Numbered from the stretch's first letter, positions 8,417 to 16,201 are shown. The stretch: DNA of 60,083 nt from Nocardia australiensis (GCF_020733705.1 NZ_JAJFZM010000010.1:1-60083), one strand, 5' to 3'. Numbers and translations: made by a program. The notes: a model not told the origin generated them from the letters alone.

Positions 8417-8826
8417 GATTCTTCCTGGATAACAATGAGACAGACGCGATTTTGCCGGTGCTGAAATTGGTGTTCCATGAGCACGAATTCCGGACGGCGG
8501 CCGAGGAAAAGCTCCAGGACGCCCTCGACATTCCACTGTTCTACGAGCTGAGATCGCGCACGTTCGATGCGATTGTCACGCGCGATAAGAACCAGCTGTC
8601 CAGGGCCGATGAGAAAGCCGCACTTCGAGAGAGCGGGTTGCATTGGATCGGACACCGGGACCCGAATACCGAAGGAATCAACATCATCACGTCACTGACC
8701 GCCGGTTATCTGAGCGCGTTCCCGCATATCCTCAAACACCTCGAACGCCGCCCGGAACCGACAGCCTTCCATGTCAAGGCTGTCGAGCGGAGCCCCGGGC
8801 AGAGAGTAGCGATCCGCCCGCTCTGA
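8413..8826 (+). CDS. VapC45-like PIN-domain toxin
   Basis: The 137-aa product is PIN-like: MRFFLDNNETDAILPVLK carries the first acidic residue, and FDAIVTRDKNQL the later ones, followed by a typical ESGLHWIGHRD segment. PIN toxins are metal-dependent ribonucleases. Length and partner match VapC45 (Rv2019, about 138 aa, from memory). It starts at GTG 8413 in a GTGA overlap, so it is coupled to the antitoxin. In a prophage the pair would stabilise the element or abort infection by other phages (inference). Confidence 0.8.
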   Translation: MRFFLDNNETDAILPVLKLVFHEHEFRTAAEEKLQDALDIPLFYELRSRTFDAIVTRDKNQLSRADEKAALRESGLHWIGHRDPNTEGINIITSLTAGYLSAFPHILKHLERRPEPTAFHVKAVERSPGQRVAIRPL

Positions 8827-9064
8827 CTCTCAACCAACGGGCACGGGCTTCCTATGGAGTCCAGGGCCGGTCGACGGCCGGACGGGGCATCGACTCCACA
8901 CCTGCAACGTGTGCGATGGGGTGGTGTACACGCCACCCCTCAACGATCAGTGCGTGTGTAACACCCGACCGAGGTCGCATAGTCGTGGCTCCGCCCCGGC
9001 GGGTACCACGCAGTACGCGCAACGCTGACCCCCCTGACTGGCGCAGCAGTCGGGGGCTGCGCCC
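8827..9064. other. Intergenic region between toxin and terminator
   Basis: No gene with a start is seen. One + frame encodes a Cys-rich fragment (C-x2-C and C-x-C around 8909-8967) but has no initiation codon and stops at 9026, so it may be decayed coding sequence. Confidence 0.35.
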
Positions 9065-9099
9065 AAACCCGCCCGGACTCATCGAGTCCGGGCGGGTTT
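9065..9099. terminator. Bidirectional intrinsic terminator
   Basis: A perfect 16-bp stem (9065-9080 with 9084-9099) with a 3-base loop, flanked by AAA on one side and TTT on the other. It separates the convergent toxin (+) and SLOG (-) genes and can serve both. Confidence 0.85.
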
Positions 9100-9118
9100 G
9101 TGTTGTTCATGTCGTCGG

Positions 9119-9589
9119 CTAGTCGCGCGCTGCGCCTGTCGGCCACACGACATCGACGGCAATCCCTTGGGAGCGCGCAAGTTCAACAACCGTCCCCGTT
9201 CCGCCGCGCTCGCTAATCTGTCCATCCCAGACCGCCACCAGACGATCGGACGAATCGAGCAACGCTGCGTTCGCCGCCTCGTACGCTTCGCGACCAGCCT
9301 CAGAGAACCCCATCGCCCTCACCACCGCAGCCCTAGCGATGAGCTCATCGAACAACTCACGATGATCCGGCTTAACCTTCTGCTCTCGATAGTTCGACGT
9401 CGGCAAGATCACTTCCAGTCGTCCACCAAGATCGAGAACAACCCGCGCAAAGACCGAATCCGCGCCGCGCGCAATACAACTCACGCCAACCAAGTCCGGC
9501 TGCCCCGCCAGTCGCTTGGCGATCTCGCTGTAGACGAGCCCCTCGGTCTCCGCCGTGATATTCATATGCCCGGTAACGGCGACCCGCAT
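9119..9589 (-). CDS. SLOG-like nucleotide-binding protein
   Basis: The 156-aa product has a Rossmann-like order: MRVAVTGHMNITAETEGLVYSEI, then LVGVSCIARGADSVFARVVLDLGG, LEVILPTSNY, and SDRLVAVWDGQISERGGTGTVVELARSQGIAVDVVWP. The TGH start and the GGTGTVVE loop are typical of SLOG/LOG-like proteins that bind nucleotides or ADP-ribose-type ligands. ATG at 9589 has AGGAG at the right spacing; an extra TTG precedes it. It lies 9 bp after the XRE-TPR regulator and is co-transcribed. SLOG domains act as sensors in several defence systems; its role here is inference. Confidence 0.65.
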   Translation of the reverse strand: MRVAVTGHMNITAETEGLVYSEIAKRLAGQPDLVGVSCIARGADSVFARVVLDLGGRLEVILPTSNYREQKVKPDHRELFDELIARAAVVRAMGFSEAGREAYEAANAALLDSSDRLVAVWDGQISERGGTGTVVELARSQGIAVDVVWPTGAARD

Positions 9590-9598
9590 CAACCACTC

Positions 9599-10972
9599 CT
9601 ATGTGCTCACCAGCGGGCGCAGTCGGTCACGCAGCTCAGCGACCGCAGCAACATCCTTCACCCGCCCTGTGCGTTTGAAGACCTTCGAGGCCTTGACCCG
9701 CACCCGATCAGATTGGGTCTGCTCGACCATAGCCAACGCATCATGACCCACCCGGCAAGCCTCATCGACTTCGCCCTCGATGATGCGCGCCTCAGCCAAC
9801 CCGAGACGGTCCAGCGCTCCGCTCCGGAACCGGTCCGGCCGACGCAACTCGATTGCCGCACTTATGTGCTCGGCCGCCTCCGCTGCGAACATCGGAGTAT
9901 GGCGCGCCATCTCCAGCAGTCGACCGCCGATGGTCCCCGCCAACTCTGCCGCATCGAAGTAGTGCACCCAGAACGGGTCCGCTGCGGGGTCGCTGTCGGA
10001 GAACCGCTCCCTTGCCTTGTCGCAGGCTCGGCGGAACGCGGAGGGACGTCCCAGCTGCCCGTACGCCCACGCCTCCCGCGTATACAGCATCGCCTCCACC
10101 GTCGGCGTCAACGCACCCCGTCCACGATCATGGGCGATACGAATCAACTCCAGTGCATCCCCCGCTGCGGCGGACCCGTCAAGGCTCAGCAACTGCCGCG
10201 CCATACCCGCGATGGAGTACGCGCAGAACGCGGGATCTTCACCCCGGCTCGCTGCCCGTGCCGAGAGGGCGTAGTACTGCTGCGCCATCGACTGCTGCCC
10301 CGAGTCCCAGCTCATCGTTGCCGCGGTTTCCGCCAGCTGCGCCATCACCAGCCACAGCCGCTGCTCAACCCTGATCGGCTGGCGGTCACGCAAGATGTCG
10401 TTCACTTCGGCCAGTTGGCCGACGACTGCTTTGCGTCGCAGTCCACCACCGAGCCGGTCATCCCAGTCACGGAAGGCGCGCGCCACGTTTTCCAGTTGCT
10501 CGACATCGTGCAACCCCAGCCCCGCTGGCTGGCCGGGGGTCGACGACTGGTCTTCAAAGAACAGCCAGCGCTCGACGTTCTCCAATAGGCCAGCTCCGAG
10601 CGCGACGCCTATCAACGCCTGGCTAGCTTGGCGGCGGTCCACCATCAGATCCTTCCGGGTCAATTCCGCGGCAGCGTCGACACAATCTGCGGAATCGTCC
10701 GCAGACCACGCCACCACGGCTGTCGTGGGACCGGATGCCCGACCTGTTGCCACCTCGAACCGCGCCACCTCTTGCGGCGTGGCTCGAGTCAGGACGATGT
10801 CCATGATCTGAGCGAATTCCTCGGACAGAGTCAGCAAGGCTCCCCGCTGCACCCACTTCTTGATCGTGGGCTGCTTGATGCCAGTGACCTCAGCGAATTT
10901 CCTTTGCGAGATCCCCAGCGCTTTACGGAGTTCCGTGGCGTCTGCACCGGTCCACTTGACCTGCGTACCCAT
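9599..10972 (-). CDS. XRE-family regulator with TPR-like helical domain
   Basis: The 457-aa product has an N-terminal XRE helix-turn-helix (ELRKALGISQRKFAEVTGIKQPTIKKWVQRG, residues about 13-45) and a long all-helical region with TPR-like repeats. Examples are SMAQQYYALSARAAS, AEMLYTREAWAYGQLGRPSAFRRACDKARERF and RVGHDALAMVEQT. This layout is common in actinobacterial regulators that bind a small peptide or protein partner. ATG at 10972 is preceded by GAGG; the longer open frame upstream is arginine-rich noise. It probably regulates itself and the SLOG gene through the repeats at 11005-11034. Confidence 0.75.
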   Translation of the reverse strand: MGTQVKWTGADATELRKALGISQRKFAEVTGIKQPTIKKWVQRGALLTLSEEFAQIMDIVLTRATPQEVARFEVATGRASGPTTAVVAWSADDSADCVDAAAELTRKDLMVDRRQASQALIGVALGAGLLENVERWLFFEDQSSTPGQPAGLGLHDVEQLENVARAFRDWDDRLGGGLRRKAVVGQLAEVNDILRDRQPIRVEQRLWLVMAQLAETAATMSWDSGQQSMAQQYYALSARAASRGEDPAFCAYSIAGMARQLLSLDGSAAAGDALELIRIAHDRGRGALTPTVEAMLYTREAWAYGQLGRPSAFRRACDKARERFSDSDPAADPFWVHYFDAAELAGTIGGRLLEMARHTPMFAAEAAEHISAAIELRRPDRFRSGALDRLGLAEARIIEGEVDEACRVGHDALAMVEQTQSDRVRVKASKVFKRTGRVKDVAAVAELRDRLRPLVST

Positions 10973-11004
10973 TCGTTTCCTCTGATGGGAGATCCGATAG
11001 CCGG

Positions 11005-11034
11005 ACGGTATCCCACGGTATCCCACGGTGTACC
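11005..11034. promoter_or_regulatory. Direct repeats upstream of the XRE-TPR/SLOG operon
   Basis: ACGGTATCCC occurs twice in tandem (11005, 11015) followed by the near copy ACGGTGTACC (11025), 33 bp before the regulator's start. It is a likely operator for the XRE protein (inference). Confidence 0.5.
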
Positions 11035-11160
11035 GCTTTCGCCTGTCTGCGGGGCAGGTCGTGACGCGATGGTTGTTGAGCCACCCGGAGTCTGGTCCCC
11101 GACCCAAACGCCGGGTGGCCTCCAACCACACACACGGACCACACGCAGGGGTAACAGCCA

Positions 11161-11352
11161 ATGCCCGCAACACCATTGCCGCAACGAATGCCGTTCAGCG
11201 GCCCGTCGCCCGTAGGGCGTTTCACGGCGTCGCTCCCGATCATGGAACGCGTCGCTGACGCGCTGCGTAATTGGCCCGAGTCTTCCCAGAGCCGGGGTGA
11301 GCTTGACTCCTCCGGCTCTGGGAATCACCAAGGGGCTTGTGATGCCGCTTAG
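11161..11352 (+). CDS. Small prophage protein (63 aa)
   Basis: No family is recognised. The product MPATPLPQRMPFSGPSPVGRF... is proline-rich at the start and has a short helix ERVADALRNWPESSQ. Its stop overlaps the start of the next gene by 11 bp, and it is the first of four overlapping + genes that end at a strong terminator, which supports it as real. It diverges from the XRE-TPR operon. Confidence 0.5.
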   Translation: MPATPLPQRMPFSGPSPVGRFTASLPIMERVADALRNWPESSQSRGELDSSGSGNHQGACDAA

Positions 11353-11620
11353 CCAATCGCAGGCCATCATGCTCGGCGCACTGTCGGGTCTGGAACCCAC
11401 ACAGGCACTGACGGTTCGAGAGCTGGCGACACGACTGGATCGGTCGCCGCGATCGGTACGGGATGTGGTTGCCTCGCTCGCGGTGATCGGCCTCACGTCA
11501 CGATCGCAGCGTCCGCCGTTCCACTGGCGGATCACCGCTCGTGGTCGACTCGCGCTCCGCGCTCCCGGCTACCGCGAGTATCTGCCCGGCTACCGCGAGT
11601 GTCTGAGCGAGGTCCGGTAA
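11342..11620 (+). CDS. Winged-helix DNA-binding protein (92 aa)
   Basis: The product MPLSQSQAIMLGALSGLEPTQALTVRELATRLDRSPRSVRDVVASLAVIGLTSR has the layout of a winged helix-turn-helix (helix, TVRELATRLDRSPRSVRDVVASL as recognition part, then the beta wing PPFHWRITARGRLAL). The C-terminus has a small repeat PGYREYLPGYRECLSEV. AGGGG 7 bases before the ATG at 11342 fits. The target genes are unknown; self-regulation of this small operon is plausible. Confidence 0.65.
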   Translation: MPLSQSQAIMLGALSGLEPTQALTVRELATRLDRSPRSVRDVVASLAVIGLTSRSQRPPFHWRITARGRLALRAPGYREYLPGYRECLSEVR

Positions 11621-11817
11621 TGACTCCGATAGATGCGTTACTGGCGAAGCTCGATTGCAGCAACACCACGTGGCCAACGGTCAGTGTCGCCAATGCGCAT
11701 CACACGATGCAGGTGCACCTGGATTGCCTGGTCGGCGAATGCCGCGCCAAGACAGCCGCTTTCAAGCATTTGGAATCGGAGCATCGTCTGGTGCGGGATA
11801 CCGGCCGCACCCGATGA
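11620..11817 (+). CDS. Small prophage protein (65 aa)
   Basis: Starts at the ATG of a TAATG stop/start overlap at 11618-11622. The product has three cysteines (KLDCSNT, HLDCLVGECRAK) and a helical C-terminus (AAFKHLESEHRLVRD). No family is recognised; a small metal-binding protein is possible. It ends in an ATGA overlap with the next gene. Confidence 0.5.
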   Translation: MTPIDALLAKLDCSNTTWPTVSVANAHHTMQVHLDCLVGECRAKTAAFKHLESEHRLVRDTGRTR

Positions 11818-12110
11818 CCGACGACCCCGAGTACGGCGGATACGTCCAGGACGCTGACGGGTCGTGGTCGGTCCTCTACGAGGACGGACGGTCTATCCCG
11901 GTCGAGCTGGCAGGACCCGCTGCGGAAGCAGCAGTGCTGCGGCTGACTGGGGCACAACGTCCGCGCCGCCTGAAGGTGGTGCGGGTGACCGAGCGAGACA
12001 ACAACACAGAGGAGGTGACACCGATGGTTGATGTATTGGGGCCAGGCCCTGACGGAAGCGCTGGCGATAACTGGAACGAAGACCCGCGAGAAGACCGCGC
12101 GGACGACTGA
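11814..12110 (+). CDS. Small acidic prophage protein (98 aa)
   Basis: Begins in an ATGA overlap and ends 11 bp before a strong terminator, so it closes the operon. The product MTDDPEYGGYVQDADGSWSVLYEDGRSIPVEL has a beta-rich first half and a very acidic tail ending DNWNEDPREDRADD. No domain is recognised. DNA mimicry or interaction with the neighbouring winged-helix protein would be guesses. Confidence 0.55.
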   Translation: MTDDPEYGGYVQDADGSWSVLYEDGRSIPVELAGPAAEAAVLRLTGAQRPRRLKVVRVTERDNNTEEVTPMVDVLGPGPDGSAGDNWNEDPREDRADD

Positions 12111-12121
12111 CGTAGACGACG

Positions 12122-12166
12122 AAATCGCCCCGCTGGAACCCATTTCGGGATCCAGCGGGGCGATTT
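12122..12166 (+). terminator. Strong intrinsic terminator
   Basis: A 16-bp perfect stem (12122-12137 with 12151-12166), 13-base loop, then a run of T (12164-12168). It ends the four-gene + operon. Confidence 0.85.
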
Positions 12167-12284
12167 TTCGTTCATGCTCTGGCGTGTCGCGAATTGAGGG
12201 TGCACGATATTGCACGCGCGACAGCTCTCGTCGGGGGGAGTTGCCCGTCCGGGACCGCGCGCATCTACCTCACCAGGGGAATCA

Positions 12285-12596
12285 ATGCTCAGAAAGTTCA
12301 CCGCCGCCACGATTGCTATCGCTGCGGCGCTTGCTGTGTTCGCTCCAACAGCAAGTGCGGTTGACCCGAACAGCCCCGAAGGGGCAGTACTAGGGATCCT
12401 GCAAGGTTTCGGTGGCGCATTCGGTAGCTCGAATCCCAATACGCCGTCGCCCGGTAGGCCGCAAAGCCGCCTGTACCCCGACTTCGAATCCTGCAACAGG
12501 GAAGCGAACCGGCTTCGGCGGCCAGGCGTCACCGCAGAGTGCAGCCCAGTCGGTGGGGCGAGTGGCCAATACCAGCTGATCTACATCCCGCGCTGA
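12285..12596 (+). CDS. Small secreted protein (103 aa)
   Basis: Signal peptide MLRKFTAATIAIAAALAVFAPTASA, then a Gly/Pro-rich mature part of about 78 residues with two cysteines (FESCNREANRL, TAECSPVGG) spaced for a disulphide, ending YQLIYIPR. No family recognised. AGGGGA precedes the ATG at 12285. It has its own unit behind the terminator and stops 1 bp before the convergent tail gene. It is a lysogenic cargo candidate rather than a virion protein. Confidence 0.65.
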   Translation: MLRKFTAATIAIAAALAVFAPTASAVDPNSPEGAVLGILQGFGGAFGSSNPNTPSPGRPQSRLYPDFESCNREANRLRRPGVTAECSPVGGASGQYQLIYIPR

Positions 12597-12597
12597 G

Positions 12598-13665
12598 CTA
12601 AAGCAACGCCGCGGCAACTCGTCGCTGTTCCGCGGTCGTGATCTGGGTGCGGTCCTCGGCGCCGATAATCACCGTGCGGTCCTCCGCAGTGATGTACAGG
12701 GTGCGTTCGGCCGGCGTGATCGGGTCTGGGGCGCCGAGGATCTGAGCGCGCGCAATCAGGGTTGCTGTCACGATCGTGGATTGCGTGCCTTGATGCAGCA
12801 CGCCCACCATGTCGGCTGTGAGACTGGCTGTCGCGGTAGCGGATGCGTCGGTGCGTGTGGTGCGTGTAGCGCCAGCGGTAACCGTGGCTGCGACAGCGAG
12901 CGCACCGTTGACGGTTTTCACGCCCGCCGCTGTACGCACTGCGGTCGCGGTGCGCGTCGCGGTTGCGGCGGTCGCCGCTGCCGCGAATGTGCCCATGCCA
13001 GCGGTGAGCGCAGCTGTAGCGACGGTCCCTGCGGCTTGCGCGGGCCGGGTGGATAGGGCGATGGCCGTCAATGTTGCTGTGGCCATGGTGCTGCCCGTAG
13101 CGGGTGTGGTGCGCAGTGCCGCGGCTGGTGTTGTGGCGGTGACCGGTGTGGCCGTGTCCGCGTAGGTGACTCGAGATACTGCCGCTGTCGGTGCCGCGGT
13201 GGCAGTCAGGGCGGTGGTGACGTTCGCGCTGCGTTGCGCGGTCGCGGTGCGTTGCGCAGTCGCGGTCGTGGCGCCGTCAACGGCTTGCCCTGCGAGACCA
13301 GTTGTCACCGTGGTCGCGGTGACGACAGTCGGTGCGGCCCCTACCGATCCGGACCACGCTGCGGTGCCGGTGAGTCCCGCCGTGACGGCGGTTGCCGCGC
13401 TGATGGCGGTGGAGAGTGCGGCGCTGGCGGTGAGGGTGGCCGCCGCTGTTGTTGTTGTGGCATCGCTCGACGTGATGCGTTGCGCGACTGCTGTCATTGC
13501 GGCCGTCGCGGCCACCGTGGCGGCGACGTTCGCGGTGCGCTGTCCGACAGCCGTGAGGGTGGCCGTCGCGGATAAAGCGACATCGGCCAGGATCGGCGCG
13601 CGACCCAACGGGCCGATAGTCGAGCTGTAGTTGCTGGCGGGGCGACCCCTACCGATGCGGGACAT
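12598..13665 (-). CDS. Ala/Thr-rich repetitive fibre-like virion protein
   Basis: The 355-aa product is more than half alanine, threonine and valine and consists of degenerate repeats around 'ATATLTAxAxRTA' (for example SATATLTAVGQRTANVAAT, AAATLTASAALSTAI). These look like a stack of short beta strands. The last 45 residues differ and carry the motif AEDRT in series (ERTLYITAEDRTVIIGAEDRTQI), which I associate with C-termini of actinophage head or tail fibres. It is the last gene of the late operon. A host-binding or capsid-surface fibre is the likely role. Confidence 0.6.
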   Translation of the reverse strand: MSRIGRGRPASNYSSTIGPLGRAPILADVALSATATLTAVGQRTANVAATVAATAAMTAVAQRITSSDATTTTAAATLTASAALSTAISAATAVTAGLTGTAAWSGSVGAAPTVVTATTVTTGLAGQAVDGATTATAQRTATAQRSANVTTALTATAAPTAAVSRVTYADTATPVTATTPAAALRTTPATGSTMATATLTAIALSTRPAQAAGTVATAALTAGMGTFAAAATAATATRTATAVRTAAGVKTVNGALAVAATVTAGATRTTRTDASATATASLTADMVGVLHQGTQSTIVTATLIARAQILGAPDPITPAERTLYITAEDRTVIIGAEDRTQITTAEQRRVAAALL

Positions 13666-13691
13666 ACGTCACCACCTCTCGCCGGGGTCGG

Positions 13692-14186
13692 TCACTCCTC
13701 GAAAACGATGTAGGCGAGGGCGTTGATCGTGGCCGATGTGGTCATCCGGATGCGCAGGATGTCATTGGCTTGGACGCCGGGCTCGCGGTCGAGCGGGAAT
13801 TGCTGGCTGAAGGACTGCCCCCACTCCGAGCGATACGCCAACAGTCGGGATGCCGTAATCGATCCCTCAGCTGTGGCTGAGAAGCCAGATGCGCTGGTAC
13901 CCAGCGACAGCGCCGACGCTGCCGACCCGGCGTCGTCGTACTTGACGACGTCACCGGCCGCAAAAGCGGTGACTGTCGCCGCGACAGTACCTGTGGTTAT
14001 CAACTCGGATGCGATCTTCGCGACCGGTAGCGCATCAGTGCTGTAACCCCACTCCAAGACCGCGATGTTCGTGGTGGGCTTGAGCTGGAGCATTGTCTTG
14101 ATTGTCGTGCCCGTAGCGACAGGTGCGAGCGCGCCGGTGAGTGCCGCGGTCGCGCCGTTCCATACGATAAACCTGCGACGTGCCAT
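13692..14186 (-). CDS. Virion-associated protein, unknown (164 aa)
   Basis: The product begins MARRRFIVWNGATAALTGALAPVATGTTIKTMLQLKPT and is beta-rich, with VLEWGYSTDALPVAK, a Gly/Ala/Ser middle part and RLLAYRSEWGQSFSQQFPLDREPGVQANDILRIRMTTSATINALAYIVFEE. This resembles small structural proteins found downstream of tail-tip genes in actinophages, with a jelly-roll-like C-terminus, but I cannot name a family. It lies in the late operon between the fibre and the lectin-like protein. Confidence 0.55.
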   Translation of the reverse strand: MARRRFIVWNGATAALTGALAPVATGTTIKTMLQLKPTTNIAVLEWGYSTDALPVAKIASELITTGTVAATVTAFAAGDVVKYDDAGSAASALSLGTSASGFSATAEGSITASRLLAYRSEWGQSFSQQFPLDREPGVQANDILRIRMTTSATINALAYIVFEE

Positions 14187-14202
14187 AGTGTTTCGCCTTC
14201 CT

Positions 14203-14862
14203 CTAGAACGACGCAGACCGGTTCATCGACTGCATGGGGGTAGGGACCTCGACAGGCCGGTAGTCACCGAAAACGAAATCATCGAATCCCATTGCGCCGG
14301 AAGCGGATCCGTCGCTGGCGTATTGCATGATCAGCCCGCCGTACCGGCCCGTTTGGGATGCGATGTTGGCGCTGTCGACCCACGGGTTGATGACCACCAC
14401 GCCGTTGCAGGCGACGTAGTAGACGTTGTTGATGACGTAAAACTCGATGCGGCTCCCGAGGGGGATGTTGGCGCCGCCGTTGACATCCGCATACGGGGCT
14501 CGAGGGGCGAGACCACCCGCCGCCCAAGACGTCATCGTGAAGATCCCGATCTGCGCGTTCTTGATAAACGCGACCGGGACCGTTCCTGATGCCGCGTTGT
14601 TGGGGCTGCGCAGGAACAAGCAGGATGCTGACCCGCCGGAGGTGCCGGGATGCAGCTGGGCCAATGTCACGGCCACATATTGGTCAGCGGTACTGGTTCG
14701 GCGTGCAATGAACTCGGCCGGGTAGAGGCCGCTACTGGTGTTCGTGGTGACCATCCCGCCCGACGTCAACGGGTTGGTCAGTCCGTTACGGCGTACCCAC
14801 TGACCGCTGAGCGGGGCGGCGAAATTGTCGGCGCTGCGAGCCCATTGCAGCATGTCAGCCAC
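14203..14862 (-). CDS. Lectin-like tail protein (concanavalin-type fold likely)
   Basis: The 219-aa product has the pattern of a concanavalin A-like beta sandwich: SADNFAAPLSGQWVRRNGLTNPL, QYVAVTLAQLHPGTSGGSASCLFLRS, AQIGIFTMTSW, SRIEFYVINNVYYVACNGVVVI and GRYGGLIMQYASDGSASGAMGFDDFVFGDY. The IEFYVINNVYYVACNG and FDDFVFGD elements are typical of LamG/DUF1349-like domains. The role is probably glycan binding at the tail tip (inference). Its start overlaps the end of the gene upstream by 8 bp. Confidence 0.65.
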   Translation of the reverse strand: MADMLQWARSADNFAAPLSGQWVRRNGLTNPLTSGGMVTTNTSSGLYPAEFIARRTSTADQYVAVTLAQLHPGTSGGSASCLFLRSPNNAASGTVPVAFIKNAQIGIFTMTSWAAGGLAPRAPYADVNGGANIPLGSRIEFYVINNVYYVACNGVVVINPWVDSANIASQTGRYGGLIMQYASDGSASGAMGFDDFVFGDYRPVEVPTPMQSMNRSASF

Positions 14863-15070
14863 CGCCGGCCTGTTCCGCGAGGGTTTGCATGTCGGAGGCG
14901 ACTTCGGTGATCAGTGTCGGCCACGCGCTCGACATCGTGTTGTCAAGCGCGGCGGCCTCAGCGTGCAGGCGTTCGATCTCTGCGGTGACATACTGGCGTC
15001 GCTCGAGCATCGCGGCGGCCTGTAGCAGCCTCGCCTGTACTGCGCAGGGATCCGGTGCGGTCACAGCCAC
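14855..15070 (-). CDS. Small helical late protein (71 aa)
   Basis: An alanine-rich, all-helical product (AVQARLLQAAAMLERRQYVTAEIERLHAEAAALDNTM) that looks like a short coiled coil, ending AEQAGGG. It starts with GTG 15070 (a second in-frame GTG at 15064 is possible) and overlaps the lectin-like gene by 8 bp. No family recognised; small fibre chaperones often sit here (inference). Confidence 0.55.
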   Translation of the reverse strand: MAVTAPDPCAVQARLLQAAAMLERRQYVTAEIERLHAEAAALDNTMSSAWPTLITEVASDMQTLAEQAGGG

Positions 15071-15076
15071 ACCCGC

Positions 15077-15463
15077 TTACGCGGCGAGCGGAGCGAGGGA
15101 AAACCCCAAGCTTGTCAGGGTCAGCGTGTCGCCGTTGACTACCGCCTTCGGCGCCGAAAGTGCCGCTGACCAAAGGAAATTCCCCGACGTCGAGGAATCC
15201 CACACGCTGACATGCGAAATGGTTTCGGTCGCGGTCATCGGCCAGGATGGGTTGGTGCCGGTGAGCGCGATCGCGCCAGATGCTGCTGCCGCGAACGTCG
15301 CTTGCGAGCGGGTGGTCACTGCGGATGCGTTCGCAGTGCCCGCGCCGGGGTCGCCGGTGTGCACCTTGACATACAGTCCTGACGGCTGCGACCAGGCTGG
15401 ACCCCCGCGCAGATGGTCGAGGACCTTGTTCGCAAAGTTGGTGGTGTGTAGTCCCAAGCTCAT
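15077..15463 (-). CDS. Tail fibre-associated protein (128 aa)
   Basis: MSLGLHTTNFANKVLDHLRGGPAWSQPSGLYVKVHTGDPGAGTAN followed by SQATFAAAASGAIALTGTNPSWPMTATETISHVSVWDSSTSGNFLWSAAL. This is a familiar actinophage pattern: small protein of about 125-130 aa with KVHTGDPG and VSVWDSxTxGNFLW, annotated in relatives as tail fibre or minor tail protein. It is probably a beta-sandwich tip component. It sits in the late operon, 7 bp from the previous gene. Confidence 0.65.
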   Translation of the reverse strand: MSLGLHTTNFANKVLDHLRGGPAWSQPSGLYVKVHTGDPGAGTANASAVTTRSQATFAAAASGAIALTGTNPSWPMTATETISHVSVWDSSTSGNFLWSAALSAPKAVVNGDTLTLTSLGFSLAPLAA

Positions 15464-15466
15464 GGG

Positions 15467-15559
15467 TCAGTCCTCCTGTGTGGTGTTGGTGTCTGTGGAG
15501 TCCTCGGCGTGCGTTACTTCCGCCTCGGCGGTGATCGCGATATTGAATGCGGCGGTCAT
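15467..15559 (-). CDS. Possible very small late gene (30 aa)
   Basis: An open frame MTAAFNIAITAEAEVTHAEDSTDTNTTQED fills the gap between two late genes and ends 4 bp before the next start. The composition is plausible and acidic. The ribosome site is weak and there is no homologue I recognise, so it may be leader sequence instead. Confidence 0.35.
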   Translation of the reverse strand: MTAAFNIAITAEAEVTHAEDSTDTNTTQED

Positions 15560-15563
15560 CGGC

Positions 15564-15872
15564 CTACCTGTTCTGTATGGAGATGGTCATCGAACGGACA
15601 TCGGTCCGTGAGGAGTTGGTGACGATGCGGCAGCGCACCGTGTATGAGGTGTTGACGGTGCCGCCGGACAGCCAGACCGTGACGGCCCGCCCGCTGTCGG
15701 TGATGTCGGTGGATTCGACTGTGAGACCGGAGGGGCTGACGGTGATCGTCTCGGTTTGGATCGTCTCGCCGGGCTGCAACCACGGCGGGTCCCCCCGATG
15801 CACCTCACCCCAACTGAATTTGTAATCCAAGGCCGCTTGCGGATCCTTGAACTTCTTGGGGTACAGCATCAT
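15564..15872 (-). CDS. Fibre-tail adaptor-like protein (102 aa)
   Basis: MMLYPKKFKDPQAALDYKFSWGEVHRGDPPWLQPGETIQTETITV continues with VTVWLSGGTVNTSYTVRCRIVTNSSRTDVRSMTISI. The FKDPxAxLDYxFSW start plus a single Ig-like beta domain is the pattern of small phage proteins annotated as fibre-tail adaptors. It starts in an ATGA overlap with the upstream gene; the longer open frame is a shadow of that gene. It probably joins the lectin/fibre set to the tail tip. Confidence 0.65.
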   Translation of the reverse strand: MMLYPKKFKDPQAALDYKFSWGEVHRGDPPWLQPGETIQTETITVSPSGLTVESTDITDSGRAVTVWLSGGTVNTSYTVRCRIVTNSSRTDVRSMTISIQNR

Positions 15873-16192
15873 TCGACCGAATCCGTGGGTTGCACGGTGT
15901 ATCCGCCGAGCATCAGCAACGCCAACCAGTACGCGCCGTCGACCCGCTCGGGGGTGTCGGGGTCCTCGTGCAGCGTGAACGATCCGGGGCGTCGTTTCAG
16001 TGACCGCTCTGCGCAGGCACCGGTTTCGGTTGCCGGGACGACTCCCGCTTCCGCCATCTGATGGGGGCCGAAACTGCGCTGTACCCACACAGTGACGTAG
16101 TCATGGCCCTCGTAGGGTGGGTCGACCTTGAAACACCGGGCAGGGCCGGAGTAGCCGCCGACGTCGGCGACCTGAACTGTGGCTGTAGCCAA
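15869..16192 (-). CDS. Late protein of unknown function (107 aa)
   Basis: MATATVQVADVGGYSGPARCFKVDPPYEGHDYVTVWVQRSFGPHQMAEAGVVPATETGAC... The central part reads as a beta-rich domain with conserved KVDPPYEGHDYVTVWVQ, seen in tail-region proteins of other actinophages. The C-terminus LALLMLGGYTVQ is helical. Function unknown; a small tail-tip component by position. Confidence 0.55.
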   Translation of the reverse strand: MATATVQVADVGGYSGPARCFKVDPPYEGHDYVTVWVQRSFGPHQMAEAGVVPATETGACAERSLKRRPGSFTLHEDPDTPERVDGAYWLALLMLGGYTVQPTDSVE

Positions 16193-16201
16193 TTGGACTC
16201 C

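Noticed and set aside
9098..10588. Long + strand open frame (496 codons)
   Set aside because: It lies entirely opposite the XRE-TPR gene, is Arg/His/Gln-rich and has no ribosome site or recognised domain.
12809..13630. Two + strand Val/Ala-rich open frames
   Set aside because: They are antisense images of the repetitive fibre gene; the - strand product has the phage C-terminal AEDRT motif.
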